Source: Acidobacteriota bacterium (lineage in GTDB: Bacteria > Acidobacteriota > Blastocatellia > Pyrinomonadales > Pyrinomonadaceae). From it: a DNA stretch of 11,292 bases. The notes under the pieces are model-generated. The model did no database searches. It was not told the DNA's origin and was given only the letters and a program-made list of their open reading frames with translations. Below are positions 5,823 to 11,292 of the stretch, in pieces. The DNA lies in contig JAEZJR010000195.1 of NCBI GenBank assembly GCA_023415725.1, forward strand, positions 1 through 11,292. The letters run 5' to 3'. Numbering within the stretch: position 1 is the first letter of the stretch; each line of letters begins with the position of its first letter. A program made the translations under genes and the position numbers.

Positions 5823-6722
5823 ATGCGAGTATTGATCACCGGAGCCTCGGGCCTGATCGGGAAGGCGTTGCAGAGGTCCTTTGAAAAGAAGGGCTACGAG
5901 ATGTTGCTCGCCTCAAGGAGCGAGCCGAAGGACGAACGGCATATACAGTGGAATCCGGACACGGGCTTCGCGGACGCGGACCTCCCCAGATTGGAAGGGA
6001 TCGACGCCGTGGTCCACCTGGCGGGTGAGAGCATAAGCGCGATACGTTGGTCGGAGGAAAAGAAAAAGGCCATCCGCGACAGCCGCGTTTTCGGGACGCG
6101 GTCGATGATCGAGACATTCGACAAGCTCGAGCAGCGGCCGAAGACGTTCATCACCGGTTCCGCCATCGGATTCTACGGGGACCGCGGCGATGATGTGATG
6201 ACGGAATCGAGCGCGGCGGGGAAGACCTTCCTGGCCGAGATCTCGAAGGAATGGGAGGCCGAGTCTCGCCGGGCGGAGGACCTGGGGATCCGGACTGTGC
6301 TTCTTAGAACGGGGATCGTGCTCTCGAAGGACGGAGGTGCGCTCGCGACGATGATGACGCCGTTCAAGCTGGGCGTCGGCGGCGTGGTCGGGAGCGGGAA
6401 GCAGTGGATGAGTTGGATCTCGCTGGACGACGTGGTGGGGATCATCAACTTCGCCCTGGAGAACGAAAACGTCCGCGGGGCGGTAAACGTCACGGCACCG
6501 AACCCCGTGACGAACGAAGAATTTACGAAGACGCTAGGCAGCGTGCTCTACCGGCCGACGTTCCTGCCGCTGCCGGAATTTGCGGTGCATATGGTGTTCG
6601 GGGAGATGGGGGACGCTCTCTTGCTGGATTCGACGCGGGTGGTGCCGAAGCGGATGTTGGACGCGGGTTACGAGTTCAAATTCACCGATCTGAAGACCGC
6701 CTTAGAGCATGCAGTTAAATAG
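5823..6722 (+). CDS. TIGR01777-family SDR epimerase/dehydratase-like protein
   Basis: This extended-SDR protein of 299 residues matches the TIGR01777 family (E. coli YfcH and human SDR39U1 type). It has the NAD(P)-binding GASGLIG (7-13). Further family features are the WNPDTG and HLAGESISAIRWSEEKKKAIRDSR stretches, the active-site region ITGSAIGFYGDRGDD (about 110-124), LLRTGIVLSKDGGAL, and the C-terminal DUF1731-like segment (PEFAVHMVFGEMGDALLLDSTRVVPKRMLDAGYEF). The substrate is not known for the family. The normal full length suggests it is functional. Translation starts 5 nt after a REP hairpin with no independent Shine-Dalgarno sequence, so expression may depend on the hairpin opening or on a leader with little structure. 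Confidence 0.92.
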   Translation: MRVLITGASGLIGKALQRSFEKKGYEMLLASRSEPKDERHIQWNPDTGFADADLPRLEGIDAVVHLAGESISAIRWSEEKKKAIRDSRVFGTRSMIETFDKLEQRPKTFITGSAIGFYGDRGDDVMTESSAAGKTFLAEISKEWEAESRRAEDLGIRTVLLRTGIVLSKDGGALATMMTPFKLGVGGVVGSGKQWMSWISLDDVVGIINFALENENVRGAVNVTAPNPVTNEEFTKTLGSVLYRPTFLPLPEFAVHMVFGEMGDALLLDSTRVVPKRMLDAGYEFKFTDLKTALEHAVK

Positions 6723-6773
6723 CACTTTTTGGCGAACGTGAGAGTTTTTAGGGCCATCGTAGTAAGTTACCCT

Positions 6774-7685
6774 ATGAAGAAACAGTCTATTCTCCTCACG
6801 ACTTTGTTCGTTTTCTTTGTGTTTGGCGTATTTTATTTTGCCGGCCGGGGGAAGGTTTACGCTCAAAAGGCGATGAGCCCGGAGGGGCCGAGAATAACGA
6901 AAACGGTGAGCACCACGCGTGCTAAGTCCACGAACTCCGGTGCTTTCGCGGCGGCCGCGGCTGCGAATTCTGCGACCCGCAGCACTCTCTCCTGGCCGTT
7001 CGGCGGGAAGATGCAGCGGGGGTGGGAGATCTATGTTCCGCTGATCTCGCACACGATCGGAACGGATGAGGAGGTTGGCTCCACCGATTTCGCGGAGGCT
7101 CTTGCTAATTGGCAGAAGGGTAAAGGATTACCGGCCACCGGGATAATGGACGACACGACGATGACCTCGTTTGTGAAGCATTGGCAGGGCCAACGTTTGG
7201 GGCGTGCGACACCGCCGCCCGCCGAAATGTTGTTATCGGCTCCGATAAGCGATTTCTGGGATTCCGGGCGCGACCCGAATATGCTGCAGCTCGAGCGGGC
7301 CACGTATGCGGCGTACAAGCGCATGCTGGCGGCGGCGGCGAAGGATCTGGGCGGCCAGCTCCGGTTCACTCGCGATGGGGAACTCGCCCCGGGCGAGAAG
7401 TTTTTAAGGATCGTTTCGGCTTATCGCTCGCCGGAATATCAGGCGGCTTTGCGTAAACGCGAGCCGAACGCTGGGCGTGCTGCTCTCGCGAAAAACAGCC
7501 CGCATTTTACCGGACAGGCTTTGGATATTTACGTCGGCGGCGAGCCCGTGACGACCAAAGATCCGAACCGACTGATCCAGGTGCAGACGCCGGCTTATAA
7601 ATGGCTGGTCAAAAACGCTCATAAGTTCGGTTTTTATCCGTATTTTTATGAGCCGTGGCACTGGGAATACGTGCCGGGCCGGTAG
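6774..7685 (+). CDS. secreted M15 (VanY-like) D,D-carboxypeptidase
   Basis: The 303-residue product starts with a charged KK then a hydrophobic segment (6-23) and KVYAQ (27-31), a likely signal peptide. A linker rich in Ala/Ser/Thr follows. Residues about 100-141 (EVGST...WQKGKGLPATGIMDDTTMTSFVKHWQ) look like a peptidoglycan-binding repeat. The catalytic M15B domain lies at about 205-303, with SAYRSPEYQ, SPHFTGQALDI (zinc ligands His244 and Asp251) and EPWHWEY (catalytic Glu293, zinc ligand His296). M15B enzymes remove the terminal D-Ala from peptidoglycan stem pentapeptides. The ATG at 6774 is preferred over an upstream TTG because the signal peptide begins here. A hairpin terminator follows directly, and the next gene is a convergent L,D-transpeptidase. 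Confidence 0.9.
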   Translation: MKKQSILLTTLFVFFVFGVFYFAGRGKVYAQKAMSPEGPRITKTVSTTRAKSTNSGAFAAAAAANSATRSTLSWPFGGKMQRGWEIYVPLISHTIGTDEEVGSTDFAEALANWQKGKGLPATGIMDDTTMTSFVKHWQGQRLGRATPPPAEMLLSAPISDFWDSGRDPNMLQLERATYAAYKRMLAAAAKDLGGQLRFTRDGELAPGEKFLRIVSAYRSPEYQAALRKREPNAGRAALAKNSPHFTGQALDIYVGGEPVTTKDPNRLIQVQTPAYKWLVKNAHKFGFYPYFYEPWHWEYVPGR

Positions 7686-7704
7686 GAATCGGTTCGAGGC
7701 TTTT

Positions 7705-7776
7705 CTTTGCGTCCATAGCGAGCTTTGCGTGAAAAATTAATCTCACGCAAAGCTCGCTAAGGACGCAAAGTTTTTT
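7705..7776 (+). terminator. strong intrinsic terminator of the M15 carboxypeptidase gene
   Basis: The arms 7705-7732 and 7743-7770 pair at 27 of 28 positions around a 10-nt loop. Six T residues (7771-7776) follow directly on the plus strand, the layout of a rho-independent terminator. The T-run overlaps the stop codon of the convergent YkuD gene. On the minus strand no U-run follows, so it should work mainly in one direction. The stem is built from CACGCAAAG-type 9-nt words like the other hairpins of the window. Confidence 0.85.
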
Positions 7777-8692
7777 ATCGGGCTGATCGCGTTGGTGCGG
7801 CGGCGGGCTGAAGGACAGAAACGTATCGGCCGCGGCTTGTGGCCTTACCGGCCTCGAGGTCGGCGACTGAAGCGACGTATTTTTTCTTGCCTTTCGCCAG
7901 ACTGAGGATGCGTTTTATCTCGGCGTCGGTGACGAGCGAATCGTCGATGTGGTTGGACTTGAGTTCAGCGCGGACGTTCTCGAGCGTGTTCTTCTTGAGC
8001 TCGTAAACGTCCGGGTAAACGTTCAGCTTGCCGTCCTCGACGACGATGGTGTCGTACGTGATCTCGACCGTGAGTGGGGGATCCATCGGTACGACAAGCG
8101 TTTTCTTGTTTCGCTTCGCGGCGGCGATCTGCTGCGGGGTGACGTCGAGTCCGAGGGCGGCCACGATCTTTTCGGAAAGGTCGTAGAGGTCCGCCTGCAT
8201 CACGCGGATGCAGCCGTGCGAAACGAGATTCCCCATGTCCTGCGGCCCTTTCGCCTGGTGCAGGAGGTAGCCGTAGCCTAGCGGGATCTTCACCTTGCCG
8301 AGCGGGTTTCGCGGATCGGTGGGCAGGACGATCTCGCCGGGTTTGACCATGCTCGATTTCTCGATCCAATCGCTTGAAGGCGGGATCCAGACAGGGTTCC
8401 ACTCGATCGATGTGCCTTTTCGCAGGCTGATCGCCACCGGGTAATCGATCTTACCCACGCCAACCGGGTACATCGCCACTTCCTTCCCATTCTGCCAGAG
8501 CGTCATCTGGAACGACGGCACGTTAATGGTCAGTTTGACGTTAGCGTCGCCGGGCACCAGCGTCGTCCGCACGATACCGTTGGTGAACTTATCAGACCGG
8601 GCCGATTCGCGTTTCGAATCGATCATGTGAGTCTGACCGAACGCTACGGCCGCGAGGATCAAGGTGAAGATGGCTGTGATGACGCTTCTCAT
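7775..8692 (-). CDS. secreted L,D-transpeptidase (YkuD domain)
   Basis: The 305-residue product has an N-terminal signal peptide (about 1-20, with AVAFGQ as cleavage region). The YkuD domain starts near 52 (VKLTINVPSFQMTLWQNGKEV). The active site is complete: His145 in YLLHQAKG and the S158-H-G-C161-I-R163 motif, with Cys161 the nucleophile. These enzymes form 3-3 peptide crosslinks or attach proteins to peptidoglycan, using tetrapeptide donors. The C-terminal ~100 residues are basic and lack a recognised domain; two segments (about 230-275, 275-290) suggest a helical bundle and a short tail. It converges with an M15 D,D-carboxypeptidase that could supply its tetrapeptide donor. No Shine-Dalgarno sequence is visible. 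Confidence 0.92.
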   Translation of the reverse strand: MRSVITAIFTLILAAVAFGQTHMIDSKRESARSDKFTNGIVRTTLVPGDANVKLTINVPSFQMTLWQNGKEVAMYPVGVGKIDYPVAISLRKGTSIEWNPVWIPPSSDWIEKSSMVKPGEIVLPTDPRNPLGKVKIPLGYGYLLHQAKGPQDMGNLVSHGCIRVMQADLYDLSEKIVAALGLDVTPQQIAAAKRNKKTLVVPMDPPLTVEITYDTIVVEDGKLNVYPDVYELKKNTLENVRAELKSNHIDDSLVTDAEIKRILSLAKGKKKYVASVADLEAGKATSRGRYVSVLQPAAAPTRSAR

Positions 8693-8768
8693 TGAATGTT
8701 TGGTGGCGGATTTCGAGTAACTAGTTGTATGGATTCATTTTAGTGTTGTCTGGGGAGGAGGGAAAGCA

Positions 8769-8780
8769 GCGGCAAGCCGC
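8769..8780. repeat. short GCGGC-AA-GCCGC hairpin
   Basis: This is a perfect 5-bp stem with a 2-nt loop in the region between the YkuD and cyclase genes. It may be a REP-like core but has no second copy in the window. Confidence 0.4.
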
Positions 8781-8796
8781 CCAATTCAGGATCTTC

Positions 8797-8858
8797 TTTC
8801 TTATTTTCTTGTTTCGTGGTTCAAATTTCTTTCAACCACTAAACAAGAAAATAAGAAA
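8797..8858. repeat. long AT-rich hairpin between YkuD and cyclase genes
   Basis: The arms 8797-8821 and 8834-8858 pair at 24 of 25 positions around a 12-nt loop. The arms carry repeated AACAAG/ATAAG words capped by AACCAC, the same cap as the palindrome at 2855-2919. It lies downstream of the cyclase and upstream of the YkuD start, both on the minus strand. No U-run follows on the minus strand, so a terminator role is uncertain. Apart from this and the short GC hairpin at 8769, I see no gene in 8693-8885. Confidence 0.85.
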
Positions 8859-8885
8859 ACAAAAAGCAGGAAGAACAGCGCCGGA

Positions 8886-9653
8886 TCATGGCGTTTGAAT
8901 GAGGATGGGGCGGCTGGGGGAGCAGTCGGATTCGAAGGGGGCGATCTGGAGGTTGAGGAGGTATTCGCCGTCTTCGACCGACTCGGGTACGTAGATCAGT
9001 TCGGTGATGGTGTTGTTGAGGCGGGTCTCAGAGTTGACCTCGTGGCTGTCTGGTTCGACGTTCCAGAATTTACGGTGATTTACGAGTTGGCCGTCGTCGA
9101 AGATGCGGTCGATCGAGGGGAGGTCAACGAGAAGATGTTTCACACCGAGTTCGACGATCAGGTCCATCGCCTCGGGTGCGAAATAGGCAGGTACGTTGTT
9201 TTCGCCGTATTCAGCCGTTTGTTTCCAGTCTCCGTTCGGGAGCGTGCGGATGATCAGGGCTTTGAAATGCGGATCTGTTCTATCTAACGAGTCAATTCCT
9301 CGTTCCAGCACCGCTCGTGTGATCAAGCGGTCGCCGCTATCAGATCCTGAATTCACACTTACGAGAACCGCCGGGATGAGAATGTCTTTGAGGCATTCTC
9401 TGATCGAGATTCGCTCGTGAGTGATGTGACCGACGCATTCGGTATGAGTGCCGCTGCAGTGGGGGATGAAGGTGTATTGCTCGAAATTGACGCTACCGCC
9501 GCGGCGAGTGTCGCCGATCAAATCGCCGGCAACGACGGGCCGAGATGTCGCACGCTCGACACCCCAGGCGTTCGGTTGCGGGCCGTCAAAGCGGAGAGGG
9601 ATGGACAGGTCGATCGCTTCCAGGTTTTCAAGATCAAATTCGGTTCTCGTCAT
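8886..9653 (-). CDS. cyclase-family metal-dependent hydrolase (KynB-like)
   Basis: The 255-residue product resembles the cyclase/kynurenine formamidase family (PF04199). It has the opening DLSIPL (15-20), a metal-site segment PHCSGTHTECVGH (64-76), LLVDLPSIDR (174-183) and the C-terminal VNHRKF...ITELIYVP (191-223), where His193 and Glu218 are plausible further ligands or catalytic residues. Family members hydrolyse N-formylkynurenine or related amides, or lactone-like substrates; the substrate here cannot be stated. The metal segment differs from the usual HxGTHxDxPxH: Glu replaces Asp at 72 and the position of the first His is altered. It is divergent from the ECF sigma gene, and its start codon lies 1 nt from the sigma promoter, so the two may be co-controlled. 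No Shine-Dalgarno sequence is visible. Confidence 0.82.
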   Translation of the reverse strand: MTRTEFDLENLEAIDLSIPLRFDGPQPNAWGVERATSRPVVAGDLIGDTRRGGSVNFEQYTFIPHCSGTHTECVGHITHERISIRECLKDILIPAVLVSVNSGSDSGDRLITRAVLERGIDSLDRTDPHFKALIIRTLPNGDWKQTAEYGENNVPAYFAPEAMDLIVELGVKHLLVDLPSIDRIFDDGQLVNHRKFWNVEPDSHEVNSETRLNNTITELIYVPESVEDGEYLLNLQIAPFESDCSPSRPILIQTP

Positions 9654-9654
9654 T

Positions 9655-9680
9655 TGTCACAAAAGTTAACGTCGTTCGTC
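9655..9680 (+). promoter_or_regulatory. predicted ECF41 promoter of the sigma factor gene
   Basis: TGTCACA (9655-9661) is followed by a 15-nt spacer and CGTC (9677-9680, then T). This matches the ECF41 promoter consensus as I recall it (TGTCACA at -35, CGTC at -10). It lies 20 bp upstream of the sigma ATG and starts 1 bp beyond the divergent cyclase ATG. An identical architecture occurs before the CMD gene at 10584. Autoregulation is the expected consequence. Confidence 0.82.
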
Positions 9681-9700
9681 TATATTCTAGAATTGAACCG

Positions 9701-10573
9701 ATGGAAACCACAGCGGCAGTGTCAAAACTCGAAACGTTCGACCGGTATCGGCAGAGGCTTTTCGGTATCGCTTACCGAATGTTGGGCACGCGTGCCGACG
9801 CCGAAGAGATCGTTCAGGACGCGTATATACGCTGGCACAACGCGGACGCGAAGTCGATCGAATCGCCCGAGGCATGGCTGGTGACGGCGGTGACGCGGCT
9901 TTCTATCGACCGGCTGCGGAAGGCCTACATGCAGAGGGAAACCTACATCGGGCCATGGCTGCCCGAGCCGGTGGTCGACCCGTCGCCGCAGGATGATGTG
10001 GAACTCGCATCGAGTCTTTCGATGGCGTTCATGGTGATGCTGGAGCGGCTGTCGCCGGCGGAGCGAGCTGTATTCCTGCTGCATGATGTATTCGATCTCG
10101 GTCACGCGGAGATCGCGAGAATAATGGAAAAAGCAGAGCCTGCGGTCAGGCAGATGCTGCATCGCGCCCGGGAGCGCGTTCGTTCGGACAAACCACGCTT
10201 TCGACCCGATCCGGCACAGCATCGCTCACTTGTCGAGAAATTCTCTATCGCCGCTTATACCGCTGACGGGAATGCTCTTCTGGAACTGTTCTCACCCGAC
10301 ATAAGGGTAACGAGCGACGGCGGTGGAAACATCACGGCGGCCCGCAAGGTCATCACGGGCCTCGGCAAAGTGGTAAGGCTTTTCGTCATCGCGGTCGCCG
10401 GGCATTCGGATAGGATCACCCGCGAGATGAGGGACATCAACGGTGAGCCCGGGATCGTGGAATATTACGACGGGCACATTTTCGCCGCGAATACTTTCGA
10501 ATCGGAGAACGGAAAGATCACCGCGATCTATCGCGTAATGAACCCGGACAAATTGAGAGGCCTGGAAAAATAA
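9701..10573 (+). CDS. ECF41-family RNA polymerase sigma factor with SnoaL-like C-terminal domain
   Basis: The 290-residue product has sigma region 2 at about 12-80 (DRYRQRLFGIAYRMLGTRADAEEIVQDAYIRW) and sigma region 4 at about 103-165 (LERLSPAERAVFLLHDVFDLGHAEIARIM). It also has an extra C-terminal SnoaL/NTF2-like domain (about 175-290). The three diagnostic ECF41 motifs are present: WLPEP (86-90), DGGG (206-209, Asn at the next place) and NPDKL (281-285). In this family the C-terminal domain controls the sigma activity in place of a separate anti-sigma factor, and none is encoded here. The ATG at 9701 lies just after the predicted promoter; longer in-frame starts would place the promoter inside the gene. 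It is followed by a CMD/AhpD-like gene, the classical ECF41 neighbour. Confidence 0.94.
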   Translation: METTAAVSKLETFDRYRQRLFGIAYRMLGTRADAEEIVQDAYIRWHNADAKSIESPEAWLVTAVTRLSIDRLRKAYMQRETYIGPWLPEPVVDPSPQDDVELASSLSMAFMVMLERLSPAERAVFLLHDVFDLGHAEIARIMEKAEPAVRQMLHRARERVRSDKPRFRPDPAQHRSLVEKFSIAAYTADGNALLELFSPDIRVTSDGGGNITAARKVITGLGKVVRLFVIAVAGHSDRITREMRDINGEPGIVEYYDGHIFAANTFESENGKITAIYRVMNPDKLRGLEK

Positions 10574-10583
10574 TTCAAGGGCA

Positions 10584-10609
10584 TGTCACAGCTCACCGCG
10601 CCGCCCGTC
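10584..10609 (+). promoter_or_regulatory. predicted ECF41 promoter of the CMD gene
   Basis: TGTCACA (10584-10590), a 15-nt spacer and CGTC (10606-10609, then T) repeat exactly the architecture found upstream of the sigma gene. The site starts 11 nt after the sigma stop codon and 83 nt before the CMD start. It predicts separate, sigma-dependent transcription of the CMD gene. Confidence 0.82.
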
Positions 10610-10651
10610 TTTGATAGTGAGGGCCGAAATATCCGGTCCCGTGAAATCATC

Positions 10652-10658
10652 GAGGGAG
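10652..10658 (+). promoter_or_regulatory. Shine-Dalgarno site deciding the CMD start
   Basis: GAGGGAG lies 8 nt before the ATG at 10667. It supports that start over the in-frame ATG at 10583, which would overlap the predicted promoter. Confidence 0.75.
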
Positions 10659-10666
10659 TTATTCAT

Positions 10667-11140
10667 ATGGAAGCGAGAATCAATTTAATGGAGAAGGGGA
10701 AGAAGGCTTTGACGCCGGTGTTCGGGATGGTGGCGTATCTCAACAAGTCTTCGATAGAGACAAATCTGCGAGAGTTGATCGAATATCGGGTGTCGCAGAT
10801 AAACGGCTGTGCTTATTGCCTCGATATGCATTCGAAGGACCTGAGGCACGGCGGCGAGACTGAGCAGCGAATCTATCTCGTATCTGCATGGCGTGAAACG
10901 GACCTCTATACCCCGCGTGAGAAGGCCGCACTCGCGTGGGCAGAGGCGGTGACGAAACTCGAAGGGCAAGAAGTGCCGGATGAGATTTACGAGATAGCGA
11001 AGAAGGAGTTCAGCGAAGAGGAACTTGTGGACCTGACGCTCGCTGTCGCGGCGATAAACACCTGGAACCGATTCAACATCGCGTTCCGCACCCCGGCGGG
11101 TTCATATCAGCCGGGGCAATTCGCAAACGCAGCAAGCTAG
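10667..11140 (+). CDS. carboxymuconolactone decarboxylase / AhpD-like protein
   Basis: The 157-residue product begins MEARINLMEKGKKAL, like many members of this family, and carries the peroxidase-type motif NGCAYCLDMHSKD with C48-x-x-C51 and His55. AhpD-like proteins use the CxxC pair for thiol-dependent reduction of peroxides or disulfides. The decarboxylase name is the family label and should not be taken as the reaction here. Helices AALAWAEAVTKL and EEELVDLTLAVAAINTWNRFNIAF are the rest of the all-helical fold. ECF41 sigma factors are typically linked to such genes. The ECF41-type promoter and good Shine-Dalgarno sequence fix the start at 10667; the upstream in-frame stretch (10583-10666) has no homology to the family. 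Its stop overlaps the stop of a convergent gene by 3 bp. Confidence 0.92.
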   Translation: MEARINLMEKGKKALTPVFGMVAYLNKSSIETNLRELIEYRVSQINGCAYCLDMHSKDLRHGGETEQRIYLVSAWRETDLYTPREKAALAWAEAVTKLEGQEVPDEIYEIAKKEFSEEELVDLTLAVAAINTWNRFNIAFRTPAGSYQPGQFANAAS

Positions 11141-11292
11141 GCCCGATCCAGATCGCGGATCATTGCCATGACGTTCGGCAGTTCGATGTTCGAGCTGTCG
11201 GGCGTTTCCGCGCATATCTTCATTAGCAGCGCGTCTTGTGCGTTGCCCTTCGCTCGAGCTGTGGCGTAAGGGAGGTCCTCACGAAACGTGAC
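11137..11292 (-). CDS. 3' end of an unidentified protein gene (runs off the window)
   Basis: A minus-strand frame stays open for 51 codons from the window edge to a TAG stop (11139-11137), ending VMAMIRDLDRA. Codon choice is GC-rich at third positions, like the neighbouring genes. Both plus-strand alternatives I checked are short. I do not recognise the product. It overlaps the convergent CMD stop codon through a CTAG shared by both ends. Confidence 0.5.
   Translation of the reverse strand, partial: VTFREDLPYATARAKGNAQDALLMKICAETPDSSNIELPNVMAMIRDLDRA

Noticed and set aside
9654..9686. Housekeeping sigma-70 promoter (TTGTCA ... TATATT) upstream of the sigma gene
   Set aside because: The spacer would be 21 nt, too long for a normal promoter; the ECF41-type reading fits better and recurs at 10584.
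9545..9700. Longer sigma factor with a 52-residue N-terminal extension
   Set aside because: The extension overlaps the divergent cyclase gene and contains the predicted sigma promoter; the conserved sigma region begins after 9701.

Overview
The window looks like a chromosomal stretch from a moderately GC-rich, Gram-negative-type bacterium. I see a periplasmic monoheme cytochrome c, a secreted YkuD L,D-transpeptidase, an aspartate-oxidase (NadB) route to NAD, few Shine-Dalgarno sequences, and many heptad and long-palindrome repeats between genes. An Acidobacteriota member (Blastocatellia-like) is my best guess. That is inference from general resemblance, because no rRNA or marker gene is present.

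Layout. (1) 19-977: a divergent ArsR-family repressor and SRPBCC/AHSA1-domain protein, with a candidate operator palindrome over the repressor start and a heptad repeat array between the genes. (2) 978-3083: nadB, flanked on both sides by long intergenic hairpins and carrying two heptad repeat arrays in frame inside the coding region. (3) 3084-5119: an acyl-CoA synthetase (AMP-forming) and a small exported cytochrome c. (4) 5121-5817: a REP-associated tyrosine transposase (RAYT) framed by a perfect 25-bp inverted pair of REP-like hairpins, fitted tightly between the cytochrome stop codon and the next start codon. (5) 5823-6722: a TIGR01777-family SDR epimerase. (6) 6774-8692: two convergent cell-wall enzymes, an M15 D,D-carboxypeptidase and a YkuD L,D-transpeptidase, separated by a strong hairpin terminator. 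(7) 8886-11140: a metal-dependent cyclase-family hydrolase, divergent from an ECF41-type sigma factor gene that is followed by a carboxymuconolactone decarboxylase/AhpD-like gene. (8) 11137-11292: the 3' end of an unidentified minus-strand gene.

The best-supported functional story is the ECF41 module. The sigma factor carries the family's diagnostic WLPEP, DGGG and NPDKL motifs. Two sites with identical architecture, TGTCACA-N15-CGTCT, lie directly upstream of the sigma gene and directly upstream of the CMD gene. This predicts autoregulation plus a dedicated target promoter, and it fixes the CMD start at 10667.

The second theme is repeats. There are three 7-bp tandem arrays that share a CAGT core, four long hairpins built from short AC/AG-rich words of 8-9 nt, and the REP pair. 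Together they make this an unusually repeat-decorated but otherwise ordinary chromosomal region. I did not find a defence system, CRISPR array, prophage or biosynthetic cluster.
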